A stretch of 64,000 bases of DNA from Ziziphus jujuba. Its lineage: Eukaryota > Streptophyta > Magnoliopsida > Rosales > Rhamnaceae. The notes under the pieces are model-generated. The model made no database searches. It saw only the letters and a list, made by a program, of their open reading frames with translations, and was not told the DNA's origin. Each line of letters opens with the position of its first letter. The stretch's first letter is position 1. This document shows positions 1 to 12,489 of the stretch, piece by piece. A program made the position numbers and the translations under genes. The stretch spans positions 23,425,001-23,489,000 of the forward strand of contig NC_083383.1 in NCBI RefSeq assembly GCF_031755915.1. The letters are read 5' to 3'.

Positions 1-866
1 GTAATGGGAAAGTTTGTAAAGTATCGGGAACAGATATCCTGGTTAGCTTTCGAATAGATATTTTAGCTTTTAGACATGTATTTTAGCCTTCAGGCATATA
101 ATTAGCCTTCGGGCAAGTATATTAGCCGATGGGCAAGTTACTTAAATCCTTCAAGAGACTATATACATATTCATATTTAGGTATATATAAAGAAAATATG
201 TATTTATATTGGTTTTGGAAAGTAATGATGTTATCAGAATTATTATTATGAATTTAGCTATTCAATTAAAAATATTATTTCTAAATGTTTACTTTAATAT
301 AATTTATTTCATCTAAAGGTATCTTACTACTTGTTATTTCTCAACAATATAAACTCGTATTTATATATTTCCTAGATGTTGAGATGTAGATCGTATGGTT
401 TCGGATTTTTATTTATTTATTATCAATATTATTATTACTATTATCTTTTTTTTATTAAGTGTTTATATATTTATGAAGTATTGTAAAACTGTGGAACTAT
501 AGGAGTAGGAGGTGAGGGCGGCTATGATATACAAATATGTTTCCTATGACTAAGATAAAACTTGAGGAAGAGTCGGGGCCATCCTACGGTTTTGGTATGA
601 AACGTTGGGAGAAGTCTTAACACATAAAAGGTACTTATTACTTATTATTTATTATTTATATTTATATTTTTATGCTATTATTATCGAAGTTCTACAATTT
701 TGTGGAAACTTATAGGAAAAGGATGGAATAAGGGGGATGTATACTTTTGGAATAAGTTTTCTATGTAGTAGATATTTGGGAAAGTCCAATTTATAAAAGA
801 GAGGTTGCCAGATTTTCTGTAGAATTTCTGGTGGAGTTTACCCTAGTCGAGGCTATCCTTGGATTT
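1..866 (+). mobile_element. 3' part of a long LTR-like repeat (copy A), truncated by window edge
   Basis: This stretch matches the 3' third of two fuller copies at 2073-5660 and 19048-21985. The shared signature is a run with a TGTGGAA-like word, a GGA(A)TAA(A)GGG block, an AAGTCCAA block and a GCC(A/G)GATTTTC block, ending near 840-866. Part of this 3' segment occurs twice inside copy A (about 470-615 and 690-865), so the copy carries an internal duplication. No coding potential is seen. The family is interpreted as a long LTR of a Ty3/gypsy-type element because the fuller copies begin TGTAACACCC, but the upstream end lies outside the window. Confidence 0.55.
50..145 (+). repeat. Degenerate short tandem repeat, TAGCC-TTCGGGCAAGTA type
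   Basis: Four or so degenerate units of about 20-25 bp with the core word TTAGCCTTCGGGCAAG are visible. The same kind of array occurs in copy B at about 5095-5240 but not in copy C, so it marks a subfamily shared by copies A and B. Confidence 0.55.
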
Positions 867-1570
867 CAATAGGTAAATCTGGGAGGGTCCTGACATATAC
901 AAGGAGAATCATATTTAAGCATGTGCACTTCAGGAACTTAATTGTACATGCCACCTTCACTTGATGCTTAATATGGCCTTGGTATGGGCACTTCCACAGT
1001 GAAGTGTGCATGCCAGGCATGCTATCTTCTACCTCTTTGGAGACGAAAAGTGGCACGTGTACTTCACAAGATGAACTGCACACACCCAAAAATCACTCCT
1101 TAGGTTTTTATCTTCTATTTTCTTACTTAGCTCTTAAGAAATAGCTCATTTATGCTCTAAAACTTCAAATTTTAGCAAATTATCCTCAGAAACCTCAAAT
1201 GAAACTTTTCCTTAAAAAAAAGAACAAAACATATAAAAATTACCAAAAGCTTCATAAATTAAACAAATAATTAAGCTTAGATAGGCTAGATTAATGAGTA
1301 AAATGCTCACTAATCATGTGATTGTATGTTTTTGTTCCTGATTTAGTGGAGTTTTTAAATTAGAGGTAGTAAAATGCTCACCAATGGGTTTTCTTATATA
1401 TGGTTTCCACATAAAAATTTGAGGCTTGATTTTATTTTTTTGCAATTTAAATTCCTACGCTTTACTTTTACCTTATCTACAGTGGAAGGATAAAGTCCTC
1501 ATTTGTTAACTTCATTGCATTTTATTTTCTATTATAGGAGAATTGAGTTCTCAACTGTTGGATAATATAC

Positions 1571-1576
<6 letters not shown>

Positions 1577-1619
<43 letters not shown>
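1577..1619. repeat. (AT)n microsatellite
   Basis: About 20 uninterrupted AT dinucleotides. The surrounding 870-2072 holds no recognisable gene or transposon. Confidence 0.95.
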
Positions 1620-1621
<2 letters not shown>

Positions 1622-4145
1622 GAATTTACAATTTGGGGCTCCAGAGATATGATTAAAAGTAGGCATAATCTTTTACAGGTTCCTTTTTATTATAGTTGCC
1701 AAAAAGAAGTCAGAAGTTTGAAAAGGCATATTCAACCCTCCTTCAAGCCTTTCTTCTATATTATCACATCCTAATAATTAATTAATGAAGACTACTAGGA
1801 AAAGTAAGGGAAAAAATCAACCTTGAAGTTCAAATCTGGTTCGAGTCTCAAATGCTAGATTAGGGAAAAGAAGCCAACGTGAAAGATAAAAGGCACTAAT
1901 TTTGAAAGGAGTAAGGGAGGTCAATTCAGTTTATTTTTTTCTAAATAATACTGACCATAGGTGGAATTCAACAATAAAGATTAAACTCCTAGACATGATT
2001 ATAATTTAGGATCCACGATAAGAGACTTATTGTAATGGGGCTCAAATAAGATAGACCTTATTTTGCTTAAACTGTAACACCCTGATCCGAGAAAATGCTC
2101 CGAATTTGAATTTTTGACTAAGTTTACCCAGGGTTGATCAAAATTGACCAAATGGATTCCACAGTTGACTTTTTTACAGAAGAAGAATTTTGTATTGACC
2201 GAGGTCTATGGCAAAGTATTCATCGACAGAATTTATAAACTAGTAGTATGTCAAAATAGAAGCTAAAAATAGAAAGTTACAGTCAAAACAAGATATAACC
2301 CAGGATGATCGATGATCCCGGATTTGACTTTTTGTTCTAAATGAATTTTGATGTTGACTCATGTACTATGTGATAATGCTCGTTGATGTGAGTTCATAGA
2401 CTGATGGCACGCTTAATTTGGATATACAATTGAAAAATTATGGATATGTAAAATTGTGTTTATCTTTTCCAAAGTTGATTTTTATTGGATAATAAAATAT
2501 TTGAGGGTGTTTTTAATTTGTACCATGTATCACCATTTGTAAGGTGCCATGTGTCATGATGGAAGAGAGCCATATGTCACGATCGAAAAGTGCCACATGT
2601 CACCTTGAATAAAAAAATATTATTTTTTCTTTCTTTCTTTTCTTTTCTTGTCTTTCCTTTTTCATTTTATTTTTCTCTTTCTTTTTCTTTTTCCTCCTGT
2701 CTCTCCTCCCACAAAAAAAAAAAAAATTTAACCTCCCCCTTTCTCTCTCTCTCTCTCTCCTCCCAATGGAAAAGCTCTCACTCTTTCTCTCCTCTCTCTC
2801 GGATCCAGCCGATTCACTATCGTTCCAGCAACTATGGGCCACATGTGCCAACCATGAGGGAAGTCCACTTCACAGCGGAATTGGCCCCCCAAATTTTCTG
2901 ATTAGCCATCGCCAAACACACCCAGATCGAGCCGTCGACGGTGATTTTCATTTTTCCGATCATTCTACCATTCCCTGTGGACCCAACCTGTTTTCATACC
3001 TTATCCCTCCTATTTTGGATCTCTTTATCTAGAATATGATCTCCATTTGCCCTGATTATAGACCGTTTGAGAGATACACCGAATTGAAATTCGACCAATG
3101 TTTTTCGATTGTTTTCCGGCCATCAGCGACGAGATTGGGGTCTTTGAGCTAAGTATTCTCAATCATTGTCTTATAAGCTTTCGTTTGATATATAATTTGC
3201 TAATCATTGTTATGTATTTAATATTTCACCATTTTTTACCTAAATTAGAAACTACTGTAGAAACTGGACTATATTAGGAGTAGTCTATAAGAAAGATTTT
3301 TCACATGTAGACTTACAGTGGGTATTAAAGACTAATGGAATAATTAATTTTATGAAAGAAAATATTTGTAAATAGGAAAACACCAATTTCGAATGACAAA
3401 CTAGTCTAGAGCCCAATCTTGGAACCCTAAGTTAGAGAGAGTGAGTTTTAGAGTATTTAGGATATTCAAGTACAGTTGGAATATATATATATATATATAA
3501 TAATTGGGTAATATTTTTTTGTGTATATGTTAGACATCGATTGGACTCGTGGCAAAACCTATAATAGAGTAAGAAGGGGCAACATCATTGTAGTTAGTGA
3601 TCCTTTTTCAAAAATTATTTTGGGACCCTAAATTTGTATGTTCTATGTTATTCAAAATTCTGAAAATATTATATGTGTTTTAAAAAATTAAGAAATTGTT
3701 ATTAAATTATATTGTACTATTTCATGTAATTGAAATATATTTGCTATATAAAATTTATTATACGGTTTTGGAGAAATTATTGATGATTTTTTATTGTTTA
3801 ATTTTGTTACTAAATTTGCTATCATATTTAGTTTGCATAATAAAATGTATTTGTGTGAAATTAAGTTATTTGTAAATTTTCTATGATTTAATATTAATTT
3901 ATATAAGTAAATTTTAAGGATTTAAGAAGAATAATAAATTTTTAGTGTATAAAATATATTTGTATATTTGGATAATTGTGGAATTGGAATTATTTTGGTA
4001 ATACTCGATTTTATAAAATTGTTAGATTTATTTTGATGGTTTAAAGGAAATACCAAATTTAATGGATTTAGTAGAAGTATATGAATATGGTTTTATATTA
4101 TTAAATTTCGATATTTATAATATTATAAAAATTTTATAATTTTTA

Positions 4146-4715
4146 GATGCACCATACAGTACTGGTGTTCTGTACTGTATATGTTATTAGCGAGTAAGTT
4201 TGTATGGTAGTCCTATAGGATGTCATAGACCTGAGAGTTGGTAAGTATTACACAGTAAGCATCAAATGCTTCCTCCATGGCCAAGATGATTGTTATAAGC
4301 ATCGGTGCCATTGGTACACCAAGGCGAACGTTTATAAATTTCTCTCTTTAACCTCCCTGTTAGAGTGGTACTTAGGACACTAGATATCGCCTGACACCAC
4401 TAGTATATAATGTGGTGAGTCAAGTTGTTATAGTTTTAGATGCACCATATTGTACTAGTGTTTTGCACCATATTGTTGATTAGTGTGCAAGTATATAGGG
4501 TCTTCCTATGGGCGCCATAGACTTGAGAATTGGCAGGTATAATGCATGTCATGGCCAGGATGACTATTGTTAGCATCGGTGCAGTTGGGATGCCAATACA
4601 ACCGTTTGTAGGTTTCTCTCTTTAACCTTCCCATCAAGTAGTACTTGGGATATCGGGTACATTCTAGCATCACCGATATATCGTATGATGCATCAAGTAT
4701 CTTTTTCATATATAC
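4146..4715 (+). repeat. Tandem duplication of about 290 bp inside copy B
   Basis: Two diverged units start at 4146 and 4439, each opening with ATGCACCATA and sharing a central GCATCGGTGC word and a TTTCTCTCTTTAACCT word. Copy C has a single equivalent at about 20938-21215, so the duplication happened within the copy B lineage. Confidence 0.75.
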
Positions 4716-5094
4716 GTATAATTGTGTGTATGTATATATATATAATGTTATGTTTGTATATATCACACTATATGGGGGCAACGGTTCGATTCGGTCGATG
4801 TCTAGCTTAGCTTCGTAATTCTGCTGTCTATGAGTCTAGAGGTTGCATGGCCGTTATAGGCAACCACCCTGGACTGTATTTGTAATGGAGTATTAACGAC
4901 AGCTAATATCATGGAATACGTATTAGCATGTTATATGGTATCATACGTATCTTCAATACTAGTGTATATATTTCGTAGTATATTTATAAATCTTAATATT
5001 TTATTTTACTTTATTTTATTGTAATAGAGTACCAGCAACAACTAATATTATTATTTTTAGTATTATTATTATCATAATTTGTTTTATTATACGA

Positions 5095-5240
5095 TAGCCT
5101 CCAGGCAAGTCTCACTGCTTACACGCAAGTATAATAGCCCTTCGGCAAGTATAGCCTTCAGACAAGTACGGTAGCCCTCGAACAGATATGGTAGCCCTCG
5201 GATAGGTATGGTTATATATTAGCCCTCGAATAAGTTCTAC
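5095..5240 (+). repeat. Degenerate tandem repeat with AGCCCTCG-type units
   Basis: Six to seven degenerate units, each containing a variant of TAGCCCTCGG followed by AAGTA or AGGTA. It corresponds to the array in copy A at 50-145. Confidence 0.6.
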
Positions 5241-5660
5241 TAATACTATTATTATCCATAATATAACAAAAATTATTATTGTTGTTATTGTGGCTGTTAT
5301 AGTTTTGTTACCCTTCTTTCTACATTTATGGATTGATATGTTCATAAAGTGATATAAAGATATAGAACTGTACTAAGTGGGTAGTGTGGGCGGACATGAA
5401 TGTTTAAAGATATCGTTTGTTTATCAAATCATTTCTAGTGTATATATATATATATGTTATTAAAGTACTACCTTTTGTAGAATCTTTTGTATTTAAGGTG
5501 GGAGGAATAAGGTGGTAAGATATAGAAGTGTGTTTTGTATAGGGAATTTTTGGGACATGCTCAATCCTTAAGGGAGATCTTGCTAGATTTTCCATAACAC
5601 GGTCCAATAGAATTTTTCTTGGGATCAATGTTTATCTAAAGTTCCGAGAAAGGATACTGG

Positions 5661-6576
5661 ATGGCTTCCGAAATCATTTTTCTTAAATCAATGTCCAAAC
5701 CTAAAAGCCATCGAATTTTTTGAATGGATGGAATTTAACTTTTTAGTGTCACTTAAAAGGCTAAAAAACCTAGATGGCTCAAATGGCTTGCTAAAGCTCA
5801 ATAATTAAAACACATTTCCAATTCTCAAATCAGCTTAAGTCTCACTTCTTCTCTTTCTATTATAAAACCGTTTCCCATTCTCCTCTTTGCTTAACACTTT
5901 GCTTGTTCTAAATGAGACTTAACTTGTTTCTTCTTTAGTACCGGATTTTCAAATAATAAATTTTTCACCATTTAAGTATTTTATGGTTTTTTTTTTTCAT
6001 TCCAGTTTGTTTTAGGGATTTTAATTTTTCTTTTTTAAGATCAATCTTATTTCAACATTCACCAACAAAGAAAAAAATTAAATATATCTGCACCTTTATT
6101 TGGGTATTTTTATTTAGACACGTTTGATTTTTGTATTTGAAGCATTTCATGCTATTGGAAATTTCTTGTCAATTAGCATTACACATAACAAACTCATTCT
6201 TCATATAATTTTATTTATCTGGATTTTTTTTCCTTCGTTAGGGCAATGGAACAAATGGGAGTATAAGCCAGATTGGATGCTAGGTAGTTATTGATATATG
6301 TAACATAGATTTTGTTTCATCCACGTTTCATTCATTAGAAAATGCTTTTTTTATGGCAATTTACTTGCAATGCAAGAAGTGATTCCTTTCGAAACAATAT
6401 TGTAGAGGAGAGATGTAAATTGTCTTGGAAATTGGAAAAAAAAATAGAGGAGAAACAATCTTATAACAAGAATATATTGTATTTGTTGTAGATGTGCTAC
6501 TTTTTATGATTAAACTTTTGTATTATAATAAGAACTGTGAATCTAATTCACATTATGAAAATTGTCATGTATAATA
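5661..6576. other. No recognisable gene
   Basis: AT-rich DNA with poly-T and poly-A runs between copy B and the tandem TRIM. No coding pattern, splice structure or repeat family was recognised. Confidence 0.5.
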
Positions 6577-7017
6577 TGAATTACTATTTCTTCCAAAAGC
6601 TCAAGCTGTTAGGATGGATTTATTATGTATATCAAGCTTTGTTAACATTCTCTATTACTTGTAGGTCATTCTAGTCCTTACAAATGGCAATCTTTAAATG
6701 GGTGATAATTTGAAGTTTATGTGATGTAGACCTAGGTATCTAGAATTTTAAGCTCTGATACCATGTTAAATAACTACTGATCCTAAAAGCTCAACCAATT
6801 AGTATGTTGATTTATTATATAAACCAAGCTTTTTCAACATTCCCCCTCACTTGTAAACCATTCTGATCTTTACAAGTAGCAATTCTTTAAATAATACTCT
6901 GACTTGAACCTAGATGTCTAGGATTTTGAGTTTGATATTATGTTAAATCATCACTTTTTTTCTCAAAAAATTAAGCTATAAGATGTGATTTGGTATGCAT
7001 ATCAAGCTACATCAATA
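6577..7017 (-). mobile_element. Tandem TRIM retrotransposon with three LTRs and two internal domains
   Basis: Three related LTRs of 71-77 bp lie at 6577-6647, 6764-6839 and 6941-7017. The middle one begins TGTTAAAT and ends TTCAACA. Read on the minus strand, the middle LTR is followed directly by TGGTATCAGAGCT (6751-6763), the usual primer-binding site for initiator methionine tRNA. A polypurine tract GAGGGGGAA (complement of 6840-6848) precedes it. The third LTR has a decayed primer site at 6931-6940. The order LTR-internal-LTR-internal-LTR with about 100-115 bp internals fits a TRIM that became tandem, probably by unequal recombination between LTRs. Flanking TAATA and TAATG may be a mutated target duplication, but that is uncertain. 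It encodes no protein. Confidence 0.8.
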
Positions 7018-7563
7018 ATGTGAATGGTGATCCTAGCTAAAGATTTTGTGAGGGAGAGAGAGGAAGCTAGTACACTTAAAGCAAATTTGGAATTAGAAAC
7101 ATGTTTTAGTTGTTGAGCTTCAGCAAACCATTTAAGCCATCTGCATTTTATAGTCATTTAAGCCATATTAAGAATTTAAAATTCTACCTATTCAAAAGAG
7201 CCGTTAATTTAAAATTCTACCTATTCAAAAGATCAAACGGCTCTTACTTAGGGTCTTTAAAAATAAAAAAAAAATAAAAAACATTAGCATAAGTCCTTCG
7301 TTTAAGTAAAATAAGGTGAATCTTATTTGATCTAGTGAACTGTGTCGCCTATGGCATAAAAGTATAATTGGTAAATTATGGATGACATTATTAACTTATG
7401 GCATTTATTTTTATTTTCATTTTTTAATATTAAAAAGCTAATATGGAACAGTTAACCCTCTAATGGTGGACAATTAAATTGCTATATTGTGCAAATTCTA
7501 TTGGACTTTTCTTTAAAAAAAAATATAAAGATTTTTTTTTCTTTTTTACCCCATTATTATTAA

Positions 7564-8938
7564 ATTTTGGCAGCAATATGTCTTATATTTATAGGAGATT
7601 TGCAAATTGCACCCATTCTTAACGTTAACCACCTATGCCTTTTGAACTTGCAAGTTTTTGGCAACCATGCCCCCAAACTTGATTTGGGTATTTAGCTCCA
7701 TTAAGTTAGGTATAATATTGAAATTTCATGTGATTTGATGCCAAAACAGAGTGTACAATTGGAAATTACCAATTTGTTGTAATATTTCAAAAGGCATTAC
7801 TACAAAAATTTGAAAAGTTTGGGGAGAATTATTGCAAAACTAATTAAATTTTAAAGGATAATACTACAAAATTAATTAAAGTTTGGGGACATTACTACAA
7901 AACATTTTAAATCTCTTATGACACATTTGAAATAAAAACACTTTATTTTATATAGAATTGTGCTTTGTTTTACCTTGTATAAATATGTCGACTTGTTTTA
8001 CCTTGTTCAACTCATATGTATATAAACATATTACGAAAAACTATATAGACCTATTAAATAACAAAAACTCATTAAGTAGAAAGTACAGTGGTGGATGAGA
8101 AGGAAGAATGTAGGTAGAATTTAGTTCAAGAGAGAGGGTATAGTATCTTTGAAAATTTGCTCAAGGCAAAAACCAATATTTAAAGTTTGAATTTGTTCAA
8201 AACATGTTCCTTAAGGAGGATTGTTCTAGAGTGGTTGGTGCAAAGTCCTTTGAGGAGGATGATGCTTAAGTAATTAGTTCAAACAAAACTAAATTAGTAA
8301 AAGTAGTAAGAGTTTCTAAGGTTAGGAAAGATGTTATTTGTTCTTCTCAAAATGCTATGTTTTAGATGGGAATAGTGGAGCAAATATGTTTTACCTAAGC
8401 AAAATATTGATTATCCAACAAAGCAGTTGGCTATTTCTGGTAATCACAACAAAATGGTAAAAAGTGAAAATTGTTGAATTTCATTGTTGGCAGTGCAACT
8501 TGAAGAATTTGAGCAACAGTTGAATTTATTATGTTTATAAGCAAAAGGAAGCGTAATGCCACATGAAACAAAGGGTTTATTTCAAACGTGTCACATGAAC
8601 TTTTAAATATTTTGCAAATAGTGCCTCCAAACTTTAATTAATTTTGTAGTATTGCCCGCTAAAATTTAATTATTGTTGCAATAATGCGACCAAACTTTTA
8701 ATTTGTTTAGCAGTAATACCCCTAAAATAGTGCAACAAATTAGCATTTCTAATTATACCCTCTATTTTGATGCCAAGGCACCTAATGGAGCTTAAAGTCC
8801 AAATACAGACAAAAAAAAAAAAGCTTGAAATGGCATTGCTACCGAAAACCTGTAAGTTCATGAGGCATATATGGTATTAAGTATAGGGTGCAATTTAGAA
8901 ATCACCTGTAAGTTCAGGGGGCATTGCTTCTAAAACCC
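7564..8938. mobile_element. Foldback DNA transposon with long terminal inverted repeats
   Basis: The arm at about 7564-7940 aligns over its whole length with the reverse complement of about 8570-8938. Shared words include AAATTGCACCC, GCTCCATTA, TGATGCCAA, CAATTTGTTG or CTAATTTGTTG, ACTACAAAATTAATTAAAG and TTTGAAATAAA. Arms of about 370 bp with similarity roughly 70-80% by eye surround about 630 bp of non-coding DNA. Long arms are known in MULE and foldback elements, but no transposase or clear 9-bp target duplication was found, so the superfamily is open. ORFs in the arms are spurious. Confidence 0.75.
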
Positions 8939-9016
8939 TTAGAATTATACCTCAATCAGTCTCATATATTATAAAATAATCTACATAGTCTATCAAACCA
9001 AAACGTCATACATATA

Positions 9017-9049
<33 letters not shown>

Positions 9050-9331
9050 AGTTTGGCTTATATGCTTAGCATGAGCATAGTTCAACACAGTTAGATTTTA
9101 ACTGAATTTTTTACAAACCAATTGGAAAAATGGAACTTAATGACCATTATTAATTCAATTTGATTAGTTTTGATCGATTTAGACCTCAATCCATTATGGA
9201 TCAAAAACATATATTTTATAATTTTTTAATAATGTGAATTTGATATTACTTATAATTTAAAAATAATTAAAAGTATTATAATAAAAGTATTAAAAAATTA
9301 TATTCATATATGTATATATATATATATGAAT

Positions 9332-9468
9332 AGAAAATATAAGGGATTTTGAAGAGAAACTATGAACGACAATATCGATAGCCATCAAATTTGCATAATT
9401 TTCATGATCTGACGGCTATAGATAATTGTTCTTCATAGTCCTTATCCACCTATACCATTTCAAAACTA
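9332..9468. mobile_element. Small hairpin MITE
   Basis: The left half (about 9355-9404) pairs with the right half (about 9400-9445): AACTATGAACGACAATATC faces the complement of an ATAATTGTTCTTCATAGTC stretch, and ATAGCCATCA faces TGACGGCTAT. The word TATATATGAATA occurs on both sides (ending 9331 and 9480), consistent with a target duplication but sitting in AT-repeat DNA, so weak. About 137 bp; no coding content. Confidence 0.5.
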
Positions 9469-10899
9469 TATATATGAATACCCTATATCATTTGGTTTGG
9501 TTTGAATTAAGTACAGTTTGATTAAAAATTATACAAACTAGATCGAGCCAACTATGTTTAAAATCAAACTGAACCAGTTTGCTTCGGTCAATTCGATAGG
9601 TCTAGTACAATTTATGTCCACCCTTAGTTAGAAGCATATTTATAGTCAAACCATTAATGTTTTCAAATAAATAAACTTAAGGACATTTAGGACTTTTCAT
9701 GCCTTAACGGATACTTCTACACATTTAGGACCAATCTGGCCTCGGCATGAAATGATCAAAGGCTATGGATCCATTCTAGAAAAGAAGGGTTTTAAACCAA
9801 GAGTGTAAAGTTTCGGTCTCGAATATGAAAAATAGCAAAAGAAACAATTCATAGAATTTGGGCACAAAAGGCTCATAATGCTTGAACATATTGAATTCTT
9901 ATAATATATAAGTTTCTATTAGTTTAACCCCGATTATTTTACAATCAGTTTTTTTTTCTTTTAGCCATTAGATTAAAGCTAAAATTAAAAACTTAATTTA
10001 TGGTCATCTAGGTTTCTATAGGTTTTACTTTGGCCAAATAGGTCTATAGTACGTTCTTAAATCCATATTTGATTAACAATTGAATTTTAAATTTTAACCT
10101 ATGATATGCTAATAATAAAAATATCAAATTTTAAAATTATCAGATTAATCTAATATAAGCTTAACTATATAAATAGGGATAATATCATTCACATCCCTTG
10201 AGAATTGGCTTAAATACAATATGATCTCTTTGGTTTTAAAAAATATATCTACGTTCTTTTAGGTTTCAAAAAGTTATCATTTCTATTTTTGGGTTTCAAA
10301 AAGTCATCATTTCCCTCTTATCTTTTCATTCACACCTTGGATTAACACCATTCACACTCCTTGTAAATGTGTTACTTGTAATTTTCAAAATCTAAAATAT
10401 TTAGATTGTGACTAATGCAAACCTAAGAAACTCATATAAAATATTTCCATATATAAAAGTTTTCTATGATATGCATCCATGAACAAATGACAACGGACAT
10501 GCGCATCCTACCATCGGTAATATGATGTCCAAACCCATTATAATTTAGGCATGGATCCGTATCATAGCAACGATCTTTTATCTACGCATACGTAAACAAA
10601 GCTTCAAGGAAGTTAAAACATTCTTGTGATAGAATTATTTGGTTATGAAACATATATTTTTTTTCATTAATTATCTATCTCCAACTCAAATGATTCACTT
10701 ATCTATTAACCAAAAAAAAGAGAAAAATGGTTCTCTTATCTTGAAAAGTGGGAGATTAACTCTTATCTTTTTATGAAACTCTGCCTTTTTATATAAACTC
10801 TAATTAGGATATTGGAAGTTAGAATCGTATTATATATATTATTCCTTTATCTTATAAACAAACAAACAAACATTGTTTTACATAAAAACACATCGTTTG
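9469..10899. other. No recognisable gene
   Basis: AT-rich DNA. A stretch near 9480-9650, rich in GGTTTGGTTTG and GAACCAGTTTG words and ending TTTATGTCCACCCTTA, resembles the end of a decayed MITE, but its partner end was not found. Confidence 0.4.
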
Positions 10900-11090
10900 G
10901 TATTTCTATAAACACTAAATAATTTGGGTTGTCCCTATTAATATGTGGGTATGCCCCTCTAAATTGGATTAGAGAAATAAAGAAAATATAATAATAAAAA
11001 ATAATAAAAATTATGCAAAAATCAATCTGACAAATATAGAACGAATGCATTAATTTGCAGAGAACAATCAAATTAATGGTTCTTTTCTTA

Positions 11091-11136
<46 letters not shown>

Positions 11137-11610
11137 AGACTTAATAAGCTAAAATGATAAAATTAATAAAGTCTTGGTTGAAAAATAAAAATAAGGACAA
11201 TGAATATCAAGGAGAGTGTAGAGAGATTCTAAAATAAAGCTTCCATAGTTAAAGTTTTGGTGTCCGTAAAGGGGTCCTCTTCTTCTTGCTCCCAGTGCTC
11301 CTTTTCTAGATTGGAATCTACGCCTATATTCAAATTTCCATGATGGCGAAAATCTTCCATGTAAAGCATTTTTTCCATCTCAATTAATCAATTTGAATTT
11401 TGTCCATGTTTAATCACCGATTAACAATAATATTACAATCAAATAATTGATTAAAAGCCGATGTGAATCTGGCCATATTCAGGCACGTAATTACTCTAAG
11501 AATAAACTAGCTTTTTTTCAAGCCTTCAATCATTCTAGTTAATTAAATTCACCATATTACTATTAAATAATAATAATAATAATGATGGTAAATATATGGT
11601 CCAAACATTG
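10900..11610 (+). repeat. Block X1 of a local duplication
   Basis: This block aligns with 15240-15935 in the same orientation. Shared words include TTAATTTGCAGAGAA, AATGGTTCTTTTCTTA, TTCTAAAATAAAGCT, GAATTTTGTCCATGTTT and a TATTAAATAATAATAATAAT tract followed by GGTAAATATATGGTCC. A poly-A run of about 43 bases at 11093-11136 interrupts X1 only. No function is assigned. Confidence 0.7.
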
Positions 11611-11959
11611 CCTCCTTGCTTTATATTTTTATTGAAAAATAAAAGTATATAGCAAAATTTATTGTTTGTTATTTTATATTATTATTATTTTTTTTTTTTG
11701 GCCCCTTTTTGTGACCAAGCTTAGCCAATGTCTTGACCATGTTGGCTTCAAAATTATTTTCCACTTTATCTTTTTCCCTAAGAAAAATCTACCTTGAGAC
11801 ATCCCAATAAGATCATCCACTTGATCCTTTTCCCTAAGAAAAATCTACCTTGAGAGATCCCCAATAAGATCATTCTTTTAATTTTGCCCTTTCTGGATAA
11901 GTTGTTGCCCTCAGTTTTGGATTTGATTTCTGGCAAGTGAAGGAACATGCTGTTGAACC

Positions 11960-12185
11960 AATTGTCTTCTGTATTCAACTTGTCTCTTTTTAATAGGTGC
12001 AGCCTTAATGGCTTACATTTAAGTAGGTACAATTCCAATGGTGTACGCCATGCTAGATGTGGCCTAACAGGCCAACATTTTAGTAGGTACAGAGCCAACA
12101 CCTGAACAAATGCAGTCAGAAGGGCCAACAGTAAAGTGAATGCAATCTTGGGGGCCAACACTTCAGCAGGTCTCAATATGTCCTA
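11960..12185 (+). repeat. Block Y1 of a local duplication
   Basis: Related to 14850-15070. Both carry internally repeated words such as GGCCAACA, CAGTAGGT-type spacers and CTTGGGGGC(C/T)AACACTTCA(A/G)CAGGT. The minus-strand reading frame across it translates to a short degenerate leucine-rich repeat that follows the DNA repetition and is not regarded as a gene. Confidence 0.6.
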
Positions 12186-12186
12186 A

Positions 12187-12440
12187 GGGCATGTTTGTTT
12201 CACCATATTGGACAGGATTGTGTCCCAATCCGGTGTTTGGTAGCGGCAAATAGAGAAGCGGATAACTTAACCGCTACAGTGAAATAATCTCCCTAGAGGA
12301 GGATTAAACTGACACGCCTCTCCCCCTGGGTCAGGTTTTTATCCCAAGCTCATCGAAGGTTGTGGTCTCTCTTGCTAGTGTCTCCCGCTGGTGTCTCTAG
12401 CTAGATCATTTTTGCCGGACCGTTCACGTCTCTCGTAGGA
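12187..12440 (+). mobile_element. Possible left end of a PIF/Harbinger-type element
   Basis: A TAA trinucleotide at 12183-12185 is followed closely by GGGCATGTTTGTTTCACC and a GGTGTTTGGTAGCGG stretch, resembling the termini of plant PIF/Harbinger elements, which duplicate TTA/TAA. No matching right end and no transposase was found, so this is a tentative family guess. Confidence 0.3.
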
Positions 12441-12489
12441 GTGGAAACTCCCAGTGAGCATAGTTCTTCTTCTGCAATCCATTCGTTTT

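Larger units (their letters stand above)
2073..5660 (+). mobile_element. Long LTR-like non-coding repeat (copy B), probable solo LTR of a Ty3/gypsy-type element
   Basis: It begins TGTAACACCCTGA and aligns in order with copy C: a GTTGACTTTTT block, a CT-rich microsatellite near 2740-2760, a more GC-rich stretch to about 3130, an AT-rich middle, a block with ATGCACCATA and ...TTTCTCTCTTTAACCT, and the conserved 3' block ending near 5640-5660. Short ORFs inside (for example 2590-2901) follow the low-complexity CT tract and are not convincing. The TGTAAC start is typical of plant LTRs. The 3' terminus and a target duplication were not resolved, so solo LTR is an inference; a large non-autonomous retroelement is the alternative. 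Confidence 0.55.

Noticed and set aside
11778..12176. 132-codon minus-strand ORF with L-Y-L-L-K-C-type repeats
   Set aside because: The repetition follows the degenerate DNA repeats of block Y, and the related Y2 block does not keep the frame.
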